Of a stretch of DNA of 64,000 nt, positions 1 to 16,830 are shown piece after piece (within the stretch, counting starts at the first letter, position 1; each line of letters starts with the position of its first letter). The notes below the pieces were generated by a model, which was not told the origin of the DNA, made no database searches, and was given only the letters and a program-made list of their open reading frames with translations. A program made the position numbers and the translations under genes. Origin of the DNA: Carettochelys insculpta (taxonomy: Eukaryota; Chordata; Testudines; Carettochelyidae); NCBI RefSeq assembly GCF_033958435.1, contig NC_134138.1, forward strand, positions 183,886,798 to 183,950,797, written 5' to 3'.

Positions 1-11
1 CTCTAAACTTT

Positions 12-56
12 TCTGTTAGTCTATAAGGTGCCACAGGACCCTTCGTTGCAGTTTAC
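12..56 (+). repeat. fragment of the Penelope-tail/SINE-like module
   Basis: The stretch TTAGTCTATAAGGTGCCAC matches the end of a module recurring in this window at 7840-7935, 42420-42520, 55497-55558 and 56555-56645. It is truncated upstream by about base 12. Confidence 0.6.
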
Positions 57-1371
57 AAAAAGTTACTCACACATAAGAACTCAGCATCTTGCAATCCTCT
101 AAACAGAAATCCAGAACTTCTGTATTAAAATACATTATTCAAATTTGCTTTTCAATGAAGTTAGGAGCAAGACAGGTTCTTTTGCTCATCAGGACAAAGG
201 TCAGAGCACATGAAAGCCAGTTGTCATACATGGGGGGCGGGGGCTGCCTCACCTACTTGCTTGAACCCTAATACAAAGTTATATACATCTCCTGCTGCTG
301 TGATAAGAGGAAAAGCCAGTCCATCTATTCAGTGTGCTATTGAAGCCACAAAACTGAAGATAAAGGGGGCATACACAATCTTGAATAAAAACCTCTGTCC
401 TTTTCCATTTGTCTTCAGAATGACTGTTGGAAAGCTGGGTTCAATGCTGCCCCACAAGCAAGTGAAGCTGGAGAGCAACTGTTTTGACAAAGAGATGGTT
501 TTCTAACTTCTAACAAATATAACTTTGTTTTTTTTCCACATGCTATTTTTCATGCTGCAGAATTAGAAGTAATAAACAAGCCATTAGATGGCACTAATTT
601 TAAGTTATATCAGCACATAAGAATTGAGTATGTACCACAGTATATCATTAAATTGCTTACAATGAACTATAAATATAAATTAAAAAGCAAATCAAACTAG
701 TTTATAACATTCTTGTATAAAAAATTTACAGAAATGTGATCAAGAGATTAAACTATTTATTCACACGGTGTCAGATGTTGCTTAACATCCAGGATACACA
801 AAATATTTTATTATTTATCTAGGAATACACCATCATAAATGCTAGGGACCATGACTTAGATCCATTTGTTTTTATCAAGTCAACATTACAGGAAGGAGTT
901 CTTCACCTTGAGTGTCACTACAAGGACCTTATTTGCTGACTGAGCCCACATATTTTATTTCTAATGAAGTAAATAAACCACCAATAAAACTTGAATTTTA
1001 AGGACAAAGCTCACTCTTTTTCCTCCTGAGAGCTATTTCTCAGCAAAAGGGAACATGATTAGCAGCAAAAGCTCATTATGTCAGCACAATAAGAATAGAT
1101 GTCTAATATTCATTGGGTTTCCCATAAGAATTGTGTAGAATGTACAATCAGGAAAATCCCTTTTACTACCACCTCTGCAAAAAGACCAAGGTAGCTGTGC
1201 AGAAGAGCACAGCTGTTCTTGAACACTTTGGCATCTGGGAGGAGATGCAGGGGACAAACATCCCAAATCTTTAAAGACAACTAGTACAAGATAGAGCACT
1301 GATGGTGGGAGAGGTCAGTTGAGACTTGACTCTATGGTCCCATCTTTCCCATCCTCATCTGCAGAGCTACT

Positions 1372-1400
1372 CCCTCTCTTTCTCTCTCTCTCTCTCTCTG
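1372..1400 (+). repeat. (CT)n microsatellite
   Basis: A CT dinucleotide run preceded by imperfect CTTT units, inside CDK13 intron 11. Confidence 0.9.
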
Positions 1401-3814
1401 ATCTTTAAGACAGAAAAAGAGTGCATGACTATTGCAATGATTAGGTACTGTATAAACACCATGAAAGATGACAGAGATTTTCATGCATTTTTCCACCATC
1501 CACAGAAACTGAGAATAGGAAATCCATCCTGTCTTCTGAAGCAAGGAAAAGAGAGTCGCCTTTCAGGAGCCAAAGGATAGAAAATGACACAATGTCTTTC
1601 TCCCAGCAGCAGCTCAAAGGCATGCCAGTTGCTTTGCAAGACAATGGGAAGAAATAGGGAACCTAATCACTGTAACTGGACCAAGTATCCTCCTGGTGTC
1701 CTTCCACAGCCTTCCCTGCTGTCTTGAAGGAACCTCTGTTCCTACACAGGCTGATAGATACACTTGCAAGCAAGGAAGAATAGCTTCCTACTACACAGCC
1801 AACCACCCATGAGGTAAATGAAGTCTGTCAAAGATCGCAGGCTATTCAGTTCTCACAGGGACAGAGAAATAGACCATGTAAGATTTAACTTGCTCATACA
1901 ACAGCAAATAATGTCTCAAAAATGGAAAGAGATGAGAAACAGAATATTCGTCCAGACTACACTGATTTCTTGTTTTCCATTTGTGCATTTTAGCTATTTT
2001 CATAAAGAAAGGATGATTTTCAGTGGTTGGGAACCATTAAAAAATGTTGATTTGAAACAAAAAATACCCTTTACATTGAATGTGTTGCTTCTTTGTGCAA
2101 CCCAGGAGGATGCACTATACCTATACACTCACTTCACGCAGTTAATATAGGTAAACATATATTTATTCATAATATAAAAATGCAAAATTTAAGAATGTAT
2201 TTGGAAACTGAGAATGACAGATTTTTTGTTGACTAGATAAATTTTACTTATGACTAGTTTCACGCTGAGTTGGATGGAAATTCAAATTTAATTAAAAAAG
2301 ACAATACTAGCTTTTTAAATGTGTTTTTCATGCAATAAATAAATGCTTTAAATATGCTGGATACCTACATAAAAACAAAAGTAAGTTTATCAAAACACAG
2401 TTTTCCTAAATGATGTATTAAAGGAAGTACTTTCTGTAACGAATGAGCTGCTCTGTTGTATGTCTCACCATCATATTCTTCATGATAGTGAACTGGTTCA
2501 TCTTATCTCTCTAACTTACATTTTAATTTACAGATTGAAAAAAAAAGGAAAACATGTTTTTACTCCCAATTCATTTCTTAACTTTGAATAAATTAGTCCC
2601 TGAACTGAGCTGAGTAAACAGAAATAAGAACACTGTTTCTTCTGTACTTGCAAAAGACACTAACGCTATCACAAACTAACATGGAACTTCAATAAATTCT
2701 GGTTCCAGAACCTTAGGTAGTGACTCCCAACAGTTCAAAGTTTAAAACACAGTTAAATCATATGGCAGCCAACAAATAGTTTGAATTTTGTCATCTAAAT
2801 TATTGTAATAGATACTAATATATTGATATTAAGTTGAGTAAATATTTGGAGTTTTAGCCTTAATATAGATTTTGCCAGCTGGGGCTGCAGCTGACCATAT
2901 CCCCAGTCAGTGATCCAGACACCATTCAGCTCCCATGAAAGACAACAAAAAATCCCTCTCAGGCTTCAATGACAATTGGACAGGTGCATACACAGTAATA
3001 GTCAGCAGAAATTATTGGTCCTTGAGAGAACCCTACCAACAATTCATACGTTAAACCAAAATTTTCATTTGTTAAACCATCACTTTATAAAAGTAAACAC
3101 CAGTGGTTCCAGCTACTCTTAAAATTGCTCTTAGAGGTCACCCTTAATCAAACAATTTAATTCTAAAGTGCTCCATGTCCACAAATTACCATGCTCCAAG
3201 CAGCATTCAGCACACTGATCCTGTAACGGTTACCACTTTGTTTCTTAATTCCTGCTACCACAACAGGAAACTTTACTGACATGAGTCAATCCAAGCACCC
3301 CTCCCCCTTGAAACTGAACCTCATTACAGTATGACCCCTTCAAAAACATTTTGTTTTAATATTCTTGTAAGCGGAAATCTCTACACATTTGATTTGTTCA
3401 ATAGTGTTGAAGATGACATGCTGTAAGCTGAGCAGACCACTAACAAAGATATGCTGGGGTTTCACATATAGAGAAGAATAGAGCAATCTCTAGTGAGTTG
3501 GATACTGCAGGCCATAGAAACAAGCCAAAAATGTTTTTACTCTGTTACTTTGGGTACATTTACTCTTCTAAATACACTTGCAGATCACTAACTCTAGGGA
3601 AGATATACAGAACGCCCGAGTAAGAAATCAAACATGGAGCTATGGAACAGTTTTGATTAAACAGTACATGAGCCACTCAACTTCACAGATCTCTTAATGG
3701 AGCAGTTACTAATATCTGATGCATTAGATATTACGTTTGTACTACTTTTGTTTCCACCACTACACATCAAACATTTTGTATTTTGTATGAGGGAAGCACC
3801 AACATTACAACTTA

Positions 3815-3976
<162 letters not shown>

Positions 3977-4723
3977 TCACGTTTATGTTATCTCAGATGC
4001 TGCATCTTTGTGTTATAAAACTTACATTTTTTTAATTTTCTCAAGTAGATTTTAATTGTATGATTTAAAACTTGGACCTTACATTAATACAGCTGTTTAA
4101 AAAGTTTTCCTTTTAACAAGGCTCTAATATTACTATGTTTTTTGGAATTTAGCACAGAGGGATTTCAAATTTTTTAAATGCTTTTCTATTGCTTTAAAGT
4201 TACACATGTAGACTCCACTAATATAAACAAGATGATACATTTTCCTAAACCCCAAAATAGTTGAAGAGGAGACAATTTTTTTAAAACAGTCTTACAGATG
4301 TTTTCTGTAACTTTTATGTTTGTTATTTGCACGAGACAACTCCAATGGCATTTTTTGAGGATATATGGCTTAAAAAATTAGTCATATATACACTGAATTT
4401 ATGACCAACAAGTCCCTAATGTTGACTAAATACACGTAGCTGCTATTAGCCACAGGAATAATGAGCAGGTGCACCCAAGCCTGAAGAGCAACCATTTCCA
4501 AAGTACAAAGGTGACATATGGGTGAAATATTTGGGTCTTACAGGTACACAGCTCCCATTAACAATCATCATTAGAAGCTCAGCACATGTATCAAAGGAAG
4601 GACAGGATAAGTCATTTCTCTCTCTCTTTGACTGAACCCACAAACAAATCTTTAAAAAAATAATCAAATTCTTAAAGGACTTAAGAAAACAATGGAATAC
4701 AGATGATTAAGTGTCCAGCCTTA

Positions 4724-7935
<3,212 letters not shown>

Positions 7936-8055
7936 GTTTTGCTTTTTTAATCTGTAAAATAAGTTTACATAACTATATCAAATGATATTAATGGAATTCT
8001 GAGATTTACTATGATGCATTATTTACATGAAACACTTCTGTATTAAAACTTCTTA

Positions 8056-8181
<126 letters not shown>

Positions 8182-10739
8182 TCAACATTTCTCTTAAAAG
8201 GAGATTGCAGTGAACTAATCAAAGCTGAGGTTTCACTATTATAATATTTGTTTTAAGAATGTTTCATTTTTAAAATCCTTTTCACCAATACTGAGGTTAC
8301 TACCACAATCATATAAAAGGTAAACACTGTCACCTTCTTAAATCTACCAAAGAACAGTCTGAAACAGTATCTCAGAGATAATTAAACATCACCATCTTCT
8401 TAAATAGCATTAGACTGCAGAGTTAAGATGTCCATCCACTGCTGTTAAGTGCGGTTACTGGCACAGGTAAGTTGATAGCTGAAGTGCTGAATAAAAAGAG
8501 TTCAACCGTGAAAAAAATTCAAGTCTCCTCTGCCCCTGTCCAGAAAAAGAACTACAGACGCAACTGTTCCCTACTATCAATTGCCTCTTGGTTTTCAAAA
8601 CTCCCAGGTCTTCCTTGATTTCAACAGCCTCAATTTTCCATTCACAAGTTATAATGAAAGTATCGAAAGAGAACAGGGCTATAGCCAAATCTGTTTCAGT
8701 AGACTTTTTTATTTTTGTATATCCCTAGGAGAGGTCATAGACTATCTGGTTTTCAGCAGTCCTGCCACCGAACAGTCACTGATTGCTACTGTCCATCACC
8801 ACACCTCCAATCACCAGTATGATTTTAGCTGTTAATATTAAGTAACTTGAGATTTTATCACATTTTACACAATTTGAAAGCTAAGAGTCCAATATTTAAG
8901 ACACTGAATAGCAATGTTTCAGCATTAACAGTTTGCAAGACAGTAGTCAGTACCATAGACATTATCTATCCCAGCTTTCCTGGTAGAGTTTACGGATAAC
9001 TGAAAATCACCTTTTCACGTCAGTGATGGTTAATTACGGTTAGTGTCAAGTGTTCAGTTTGAATTGCAAGTGGAAGAGGCCTAAAATAATATACTTGAAC
9101 AACTTATATGTGCTTAAAAAGATGAAAGCATACTCTGCCTTCCATACCAAATGAACATTCTACACTGCAAATGACACCACTTTTATGTTCAAAATAATTT
9201 CCTGATCAACAAAAGACACTGATCTATAAGGTGGACTTCCATATTTACTAAAGGGGGCATAAAGGTGATAACCTTACACTAAAAATTCCCCTGTAAGTAG
9301 TGCTATAAGCATGCACACTTCAAAACACACACACACTCACACTCACTCAACTGGGCACTTTTGAAAATGTTACTAAATGGCTTAGGCTCTCATGTCACTT
9401 TTGAAAATTGGAATTCTTATGGGAAATTTTACCTGACCCCTACATATCTGCCAGATTTATTACAAAAGTTTCCCCGCCCCCTCCTTTCAGGCATTCAGAC
9501 AAGTTTGACTTTTATTCGGTTCCTGAGTTTTTCTATCAATATTCAATTTTTAAATACTTCTAAAGAGTTCTTTTCTGTTTCAGCAGGCATGTTCCTATGT
9601 AGCATATCACATTTTCTATCTGGAAGTGTTATATGCTCTTTAAGTGGTTTTTTTTTGTGTTTGTTTTTTTAAGTTAGTTGCACAATTATGAATGCAAATG
9701 CCACATCACTGAGTGGAAGTTGGGTAAATATGTACAAAAATGGCTGTAATCATTCATTTGCATGTACAGCCCTCCATTTATACACACAAAATCAATTCAC
9801 ACATAAGTTATACACACAATTACAAGTGCACATTACATATATTTCTCAAGCGTTTGCTTTCAGCCTTCAAATTTTGAAAAATGAGATATATAGCATATTT
9901 CAGTGATTCTAGAATTAAGTAATGCTTTAAAAACATTTCTTCTGCTGCTGTAAATTCCCAAATCTTTCTAAATTCTGTTTAACCAGGTCAGTAAATCATA
10001 AAAAACATAATTCAGTTAGCAAAAATGTGGAAAAAATTATTATAGCACAATTTTCAATGTTCATTAAACTATTATTGAATAGGAGACATGCTCTCAATGA
10101 AAGTTTGAATCAGGAATGAGAGGGCTGCCGAGCAGCTAACAAGCTTCAAATTAGCCTTCCAAATTTAATATGCAGTTACAGTAAATGAAAATATATGTTT
10201 TAATACTGGTTATACTGACAATATAAAGTAATGACGCTGCTTGTGTTTCTACTAAACCAGCTGTTTAAGTTAAATTTATTAAAGCCAAATTTAATAGTTA
10301 ATACATTTTTCACCATTCCAAAGATCAATTTTACCACAACCATGTATTTTCAGAGGCAAGATTGCATCCATTCACTGTGTACCAAGTGTCTCCAATATAT
10401 TTTCTACAAAGTGCTTAGTGATCCAATCCTGCAATTTTACTTTAACATGTAGATATGATTAAATACAATTACACATTCCACTCAGCAGCCATTTGCTTAG
10501 AAACAGGCATGGTAAGGCAATAAAAATGTAACACTGGCATCAAAGATTTTAAATGTTTATCACAGGCTGTCTGTTAGCAAAAGTTGTTAAATTGAACAAC
10601 CGTAGTTAAAAGTGAGACCTCAAAGAAAGACCTCTATTAAATTTTAGCCAGTGGTTGGCTTTTTTTTATGGGGTAAGTAGGGTGGAGGAAATTTGAGGCA
10701 ACGTCCCTTCCCATATGAACCTATGAGCCCTTCCCAGAT

Positions 10740-11725
10740 GTATCAACAGGGATAAGAACATCCATACTGGGTTGGACGAAAGGTCCATCTAAGCCCAATA
10801 CCTCGTTATCAACTAAATGACACTTATCTGTGAGCATGGCCAATGCCAGGTAATTCAAAAGAGGATGAACGGATCAGGTAGCCATCAAGTAATCCATTCT
10901 CTGTTGCCCATGTCCTGCTTCTAGAAAACAGAGGCCGGGGCACCATCCTTGTCCATCTGGGCTTGTAGTCACTGATGAACCTACCCGCCATGAATGTATC
11001 TAGCTCTTTTCTGACCCATGTTATAGTCTTGGCCTTCACAATCTCCTCTGGCAAAGTTTCACAGGTTGACTATACACCATGTGAAGAAATGCTGCTGCTG
11101 CTTTTTTTCTTTCTTTCTTTTTTTTTTTTTGATTGAAAATGTGCTGCATATTAATTTTATTTGGCGACTCCTAGTTCTTGTACTCTGAGGAGCAAATACT
11201 ACCTTCTTATTTACCTTCTCTACACCAGACATGATTTTACAGACCTTTATCATATCTCCCCCACCCAGTCACCTCTTGTCCAAACTGTAAAGTCCCAGTC
11301 TTAATCTGTCCTTATGTGGAAGCTCTTCCAGATACCTAATAATTTTGTTACCCTTTTTCCAATTTCAATATATCTATGGTTAAATGAAACAATCACATCT
11401 GCATACACTATTCAAGAGGTAAGTATTATGAATTTATATAGAGACAATATATTTTTTCTGTCTTCTTCTCCATTTCTTAAACAACATCCATATTCTGTTT
11501 GCTTTTTTGACAGCTCCTGCACAGAGTGGATGTTTTCAAAGAACTATCCAGAAGGACTGCAAGATCTTTCTTTAGTGAAAACAGCTAATTTACACCCCAT
11601 CGTTTGATATGTCTAGGGATTGTGTTTTCCAATATGCATTACTTTTCATTTATCAACACTGAATTTCATCTGCCATTCTGTTACCTACTCACCAGATCTG
11701 AGAGACCTATGTAGCTCAGAGGCAG
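10740..11725 (-). mobile_element. CR1 LINE fragment, 3' end of ORF2
   Basis: On the minus strand the sequence encodes the C-terminal end of a CR1 ORF2 protein: pieces like KICKIMSGVEKVNKK (frame approximate), TRTRSRQIKLI, then MPEEIVKAKTITWVRKELDT. These fit the GDMIE.YKI..G, RTRGH..KL and W.SLP.E.V blocks of CR1. The reading frame is broken by a T/CTTT-type insertion at 11101-11131 and by stops. CR1 is a non-LTR retrotransposon common in turtles, crocodilians and birds. The copy is 5'-truncated and not functional. Confidence 0.8.
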
Positions 11726-11769
11726 GAGTAATACTGAAATGGTTAAGCAGACCACATCCTAAACATAAA

Positions 11770-12624
11770 TACACTCATCCCTCACTATACGAGCACAATT
11801 GGTTCCTAACTTTTTGCTCGTAGGCGAAAACTCGTAAGAGGGACAGGAAATTCCTATTAAAATATGTGTAAGTCTCTGCTTCGTTCCAAGTACTCTGAGT
11901 AGCACCAGGTGGCACTGCTTTTGAAAGGTAAGTGAACCTGGGGTTGTGGGGGGGGTTAAAGTTTGGGGGCAGTTTGGGGACATGAGTGGGAGGGAGAGTT
12001 CAAAGATGGTGGTGGGCGGGGTTCAGGCTGCTGCCGGCTGGGTCTGTGAGGCTGGCTGGGGGGGTGGGGAAGGGGCTTTAAGTCTACGACAGTTTTAGTC
12101 TGAGGGGCCAGCGGAGTTAGGCTACAGCGGTTCAGACGCGTAGGGCAGCGGGGGATTTAAGTTTGGGCAGTTTGGGTGCACAGGGGTTTTAAGTTGTGGT
12201 GGTTCTGGCATGCGCAGGTCATTGGCCGGGGGGGGGGGGGGGGGTGTTTAGATTTCAGCAGTTCGGGCATGCGGCGCCCGGTGGGGCGTTTAAGTTGCAG
12301 CAGTTTGGGTGTGCGGAGGCTGGCGGGGGTGGGGGGTTAAGTTGCGGCAGTTCGGGAGCACAGGGGTTGTTGGGGGGGGGGGTTAGATGTCAGCAGTTTG
12401 GGTGTGCAGGGGCCAGTGGGGGGTTTAAGTTGCCGCAGCTTGCGTCTGTGGGGGGGGGAGGGTCAGGGTCAGGCTGTGGCGGGTTGGAGCTGCGGGGAGG
12501 GGGCAAGTCTCACATTAGCAGGGGGAGTTCACTCATCCAGTGAGCAAAAGGTCAGTATGTGTGTGTCCCTCGTTTAAGTGAGTACTTGTGAATAAAGTAC
12601 TCATTTAATGAGGGATGAGTGTAT
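11770..12624. mobile_element. TA-flanked element with short inverted ends and G-rich interior
   Basis: The left end reads TA then CACTCATCCCTCACTATACG, and the right end reads TTAATGAGGGATGAGTG then TA. The inverted ends match for about 15 bp and both are flanked by TA, as in Tc1/mariner (Tigger-like) elements. The interior is not a transposase but a G-rich minisatellite (see 12055-12480). This suggests a non-autonomous element that captured or expanded a repeat. Confidence 0.6.
12055..12480 (+). repeat. G-rich minisatellite, units about 30-58 bp
   Basis: About nine degenerate units begin with GTTTAAGTTGCAGCAGTTTG or close variants, followed by GGTGTGCGG and a G run. Unit starts are near 12071, 12117, 12157, 12187, 12245, 12289, 12335, 12381 and 12421. 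Pure G runs of up to about 18 occur near 12227-12244. The open frame at 12196-12543 is produced by the repeat and is not a gene. Confidence 0.75.
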
Positions 12625-13551
12625 GCAGCCTTCATCTCCAGTCAGACGTGTCGGTTGGAAAGGGTTAAGCCATAAGAATGCCTTGTGCACCATATCCCAG
12701 GGAACCTGACTGCAGGGTCTTCAGCAAACCTGGCCAGAGAGGGAGTCTAGGGGACAGAGCAGCCAGGCATTGCCTGGGTATTAGACCTAGGGCAGGGGCA
12801 ACAAGTGAACAGGGTGCTAAGTGCCTCTGCTCAGGGGGTTGCTGTGGCGCTTGTCAGGCTGGGGCGTAAAAACGCTGGAAATCACTTCCTCCCCACAACT
12901 CCAAAGCTTAGCTGAGATGCAGAGACCCTTCCCTGTGCCAGCATTGTGCAGGGTTCTGGCACATATAGGGCTTGGCTCCTCCAAGCCAACATCTCGGGCC
13001 AGAGGGTCTTAACCTTTCCACGGATACCAGCCCAGCACAGACAGTAGGGGAAGGAAGGAACTTGCCAGCCAGTCTGTTGATGAGCTGAATGATCCAACCA
13101 TGGGCTAGTTCTCCACTAGGCACTTAAGAGCTGGTCCAGGGGTAGGAGGATATAGAGAAACAACAGGGCTGGGGGCACACAGGGGCACAGCAGGGAGAGG
13201 ACCATGAGAAGTGGGACACATAAAAGGCCAGTGGGTAGGTAGCAGAGGCAATATATAACCAGCCACTGCCTGCCTACACTCACCAGTCACTGCAGAAAGC
13301 ATCCAGTACTGTCTGGAAGCAAGGTGAAAGATATGGGGGGCCTGATGGCCAAACATGAGCACATAGCAGGGACCACATTCATGGACCAGAAGGGGGAGTG
13401 GCTGGCCCTGTATGCTGTAGCTTTGCCCAATCAACTGACTTGCATATTCACCCCTATCATCAGCTGCTGGACCCTCACCACTGATGGGTGGGTGGCTGGT
13501 GAGCAAGGATCTGACAAGCAGTATGTACCACCACTACTGATGGGAGGGGAG

Positions 13552-13662
13552 AGACAAAATACAGGACAATTTGCCCGTTTTCAAGAAAGATTAGGGACAC
13601 TTGCAGGAGTGCTTAAATACAAGAATGTCCTTTTAAAAACAGGATATCTGGTCACCCTAACC
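13552..13662 (-). repeat. short repeat shared with 25672-25766
   Basis: Read on the minus strand it starts TAGGGTGACCAGATATCCTG and ends AAATTGTCCTGTATTTTGTC. The plus-strand copy at 25672-25766 has the same beginning (GGGACCATCTGTCCTG), middle (TATTTAAGC) and end. Probably a small dispersed DNA element; its class is unknown. Confidence 0.5.
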
Positions 13663-14009
13663 ATGCTCATATACCAGATGACTGACCTCTCCCCCTTGGG
13701 GGCGTCACAATTTTTTATGCCAGCTGTTTAGTTAAATGGCCTGTCAAATATTTAACATACAACTATTATACTTTGACATGTCAACTAAAATTGAATAAAG
13801 CAAGCATATAAGTGAATTATACAAACAAACCACTGCATAGCTACACAGTATAAATCTTTACTTCTATTAGTTCAGATATTTAATCAGAGAAGAGGATGCT
13901 GTATTAAAAAATATGATTTGATTTAACTTCTCCACAAAAAAAAACACCCCTAGCTCTCAAAGAGCCATATGTATGGAGAGAGAGATCTAACAGTACAGAG
14001 TCATCTTAC

Positions 14010-14066
14010 CTCTCCTCTGAGCTGTACAGTCGAGCAAGCCCGAAATCTGCAAGTTTAATCTGCCCT
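14010..14066 (-). CDS. CDK13: CDK13 presumed exon 7: DFG motif
   Basis: The 57-base exon is bounded by acceptor TTTCCACCAG and donor GAGAG followed by GTAAGATG. It encodes RGQIKLADFGLARLYSSEE plus the start of a Ser codon. DFG is the magnesium-binding motif at the start of the activation segment. The phases join exons 6 and 8 exactly. Confidence 0.96.
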
Positions 14067-15224
14067 CTGGTGGAAAGAGTAAAGAATTTTACTGATTACG
14101 CCTGTCAGCAGACATAAAAACCAAACACCTGTTTAAAATGCTCAAACTCATCTGCAGTTTAACTTCACTAATGCACACTAGTCACCAGAAGAACCATTAC
14201 AAATTACTGCACCTTCTCAATAAACATGCTAACCAAGGCAATTTTAAAAAGCAAGCTATAAGATATTGCAAAGTGCTCTTTTTCCATTTCACAAATGCAG
14301 TTATACATTTCAAAGGATACTAATGATCAAATCAGGAATGCATAACTGCACTTATTATGCTGATAAAATTTTAAAGAGCAGAGTCTGCCATTATTGCACA
14401 TTTTAAGCATAGCTTTAGGGTTGTACAGCTCACCAATTCACACTTCAGTTAAGTTTTACTCACTGTAGGTTCGGCTATTTATAGGTTGGTAACTGTGGAT
14501 AATAAATATTAAATCCTGCATATTTGCACAGCCACTGACTATCAGCAATCACACCTTTGTGTGGGGAAGTATACAAAACTAAATACTCCATCTGTATTCA
14601 TTTGGGATTCTAAGGGTGATTTTTTAAAATGCATAAAGGATGTTGCTGTTCAGCAGGCAATGTGCCATGCTTCTCTGGAAGGCTGGATGACTCACATTGG
14701 GAAGGTCATTTGTAAGCTTCTGTGGGGAAAGTAAAGAACATGGTGCTTTCATAAAGCTTGGCAATTTTAAAAAAATACTTTATTTTCTTACAGGCTTGTT
14801 CAAGGGTTAAGAATAAATTCTACTTAACTAAAATAATCTGAATTTCAGACTGCAGTTTCCATTGTATCTGCTCTGTGATGTGCTCACGGAACGGCTCTGC
14901 ATGTGATGTATAAGTATAGCTGAACCCTTTGTCAACCCCAGGATAGAGAGAGAAGTGGGGGTGAGGTAATAGCTTTTGCTGAATCACCGTCTGTTGGCAG
15001 TTCCACATGTGCACTGAGGCTTATGTTTATACACACATGAAACAGGGATTATTACTGCACTTGTGAGCAAGAGTATCAGCACGTACCAAAATTATGTATT
15101 TGAACATACCTGGTAGCATATTATTTAAACATAAATATTGTACTTCTATACTCCCGAAAGAAGAGGTCCTCAGTATTGTACAACATGACACCAAGCAAAG
15201 AATAAAAAGCTATTGATAGAAAGT

Positions 15225-16568
15225 TTTAGTAAATATGATAGGAGCAAGGAAAAAAGTAGATCCACTACTTAGTGGCGAAGGCTAATAACAGACACCAAGA
15301 TGACTGGGGTGTTTAATACCTATTTTGCTTCAGGATTCACTAGAAAACACACTTAGATCAGATACTTAATACACTTAATATTAACAAGAGGGAGAGAACT
15401 TACAGCAAAATAGGAAAAAAACAGGTTAAAGAATACACAGGTAAGTGAGAAGTATTCAAGTCAACTGGGCCTGATGAGATCACCTTACAGACTAGTTAGT
15501 GGGCCACTAATGATCCTCCTCCTTCATCTCAGTGGACCAAAGATAGCTGTAACCATAAGTTTCACCTGGGATAGGGTAGTTTTGCTAACTGTGCCTATGT
15601 ACCTAGAATTTGTGGGGTGTGCGTTTGAACTGCAACACCACTTTGACTGGATTCAGAGGGAACACACGGCTCTCACAGTCACTGCTATGTGCAATGAGTA
15701 CGCACCTCACTTTTTATGCCCTTACTTTACCTGCGTGTCACTAGAGTAATACGAGTAGGAAAAAAAATATGCACATGGAAGTGGGGTGGAAGAAGGGGAA
15801 ACAAAATGTCTTGTGGGTCACACACACAACCACAATAGTTGCCCATCTCTGGCTTAACAGTATTTAAAGGACTCAAGAAAGCAGTCATCCCTCTGTAGGC
15901 TCACAAAGATGGGCGAGATCCCAGAGGGCATAAGTTCCTTCATTTAAAAAGGGAAACAAAGACCACCTGTGGAATTATAGGCCAGTCAGCCTAATTTCAA
16001 TACCTGGAAAGCTATTGGAACAAATGATTAGATAATCAATTTGTAAGCACCTAGAGGATAACAGTATAACAAGCAATAACAAACATGCATTTGTCCAGAC
16101 AGGGGTCTGCAACCTGGGGCTCCAGAGCCACATGCATTTGTTTAAGGACTTTTTGTGGTTCCTCACACTATAATTGCAAAGTAAAAAAGCCCTCCAGATT
16201 ATTTTCAATATTTTGGTGAACACCTAAAAGCCCAACAATGAACAACTCATATCTAAATAGCAAACAATATGTGATCTCTAAGCACTGGATAACTCCACCT
16301 TTAATATGTGCAGTACATTGTGGGATGTGTGTGAGAGCTGTTCTTAAAATAGGGGTTACAAAAAGTATGGTTTCACGTTATTTATTAAGGACCAGCTTGT
16401 ATTCACATGTATTGTGGCTCTTGAATAGAGATTTTTACCGAATTCGAAAAAAATGTCTCTTCTTACTGTTGGTTGCCAAGCCCTGTTCTAGAACAACTCC
16501 ATACCAAACTAAACTAATTTGCTCCTTTCACAGACATTATTGGTTTAATGGACTACGTGGAAGCAGAT
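15225..16568 (+). mobile_element. CR1 LINE, left part (split by insertions)
   Basis: Plus-strand frames with stops give CR1 RT-like pieces: DPLLSGEG near 15260, STGPDEI near 15465, and NYRPVSL/SIPGKLLEQ-like residues at about 15975-16030 (frameshifted), followed by HAFVQT at 16085-16100. Between about 15540 and 15860 there is sequence that does not fit CR1 and may be another insert. The fragment resumes after the MITE at 16486 and runs to 16568, ending LMDYVEAD. It continues at 22666 on the far side of DIRS copy A. The copy is old and not functional. Confidence 0.75.
16100..16485. mobile_element. hAT-type MITE, family 1
   Basis: It starts CAGGGGTCTGCAACC and ends GGTTGCCAAGCCCTG, an imperfect inverted end of the CAGGGG...CCCTG type common in hAT elements. 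The interior closely matches the element at 63213-63510, including CTGTTCTTAAAATAGGGGTT and TTATTAAGGACCA. It has no coding capacity. It interrupts the CR1 RT frame between HAFVQT and the downstream RT block. Confidence 0.75.
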
Positions 16569-16762
16569 AGAGAAGTTACTCACCGTAGTAACGGTGGTTC
16601 TTCGAGATGTGTCCCCGTGGGTGCTCCACCATAGGTGACGGCTTGGCCGGCGCCGCAGATCGGATCTTCCAAGCAGTTTCTGCCGGACCGCGCATGCGCC
16701 GGTACGCGCCGCTCCCTGGCGCGCTCCTGGCCATGTGCGCGATCCGGTCCCCGCCAGTTCCT
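16569..16762 (-). repeat. DIRS copy A 3' terminal repeat (left)
   Basis: From 16608 to 16762 it is the inverted complement of the 5' repeat at 22501-22656 with no difference that I can see. The outermost ~39 bp (starting AGAGAAGTTACTCACC) are absent from the other end, so the repeats are asymmetric. This tip contains a perfect hairpin, CACCGT-AGTA-ACGGTG. The same tip is present in copy C, with one hairpin change in copy B. Confidence 0.9.
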
Positions 16763-16830
16763 CGACCAACCGCCTCGGTTGCCCCTGCAAAACACTAACA
16801 GAGATCCGAAGCGGGGAGGATGGGCGGGAA

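Noticed and set aside
12196..12543. 115-codon Gly-rich frame
   Set aside because: It is a translation of the G-rich minisatellite and lacks any codon structure apart from the repeat.
13105..13731. Overlapping 133- and 135-codon frames on both strands
   Set aside because: No domain, no splice context and partial overlap with a dispersed repeat at 13552-13662.
16100..16485. Clean 8-bp target duplication around this MITE
   Set aside because: Flanks TTGTCCAGA and TTCTAGAAC do not align well enough; only the copy at 63213-63510 has a near match.
16608..16762. Reading the DIRS ends as retroviral LTRs
   Set aside because: The ends are inverted, not direct; there is no integrase or protease; and a tyrosine recombinase plus ICR are present.
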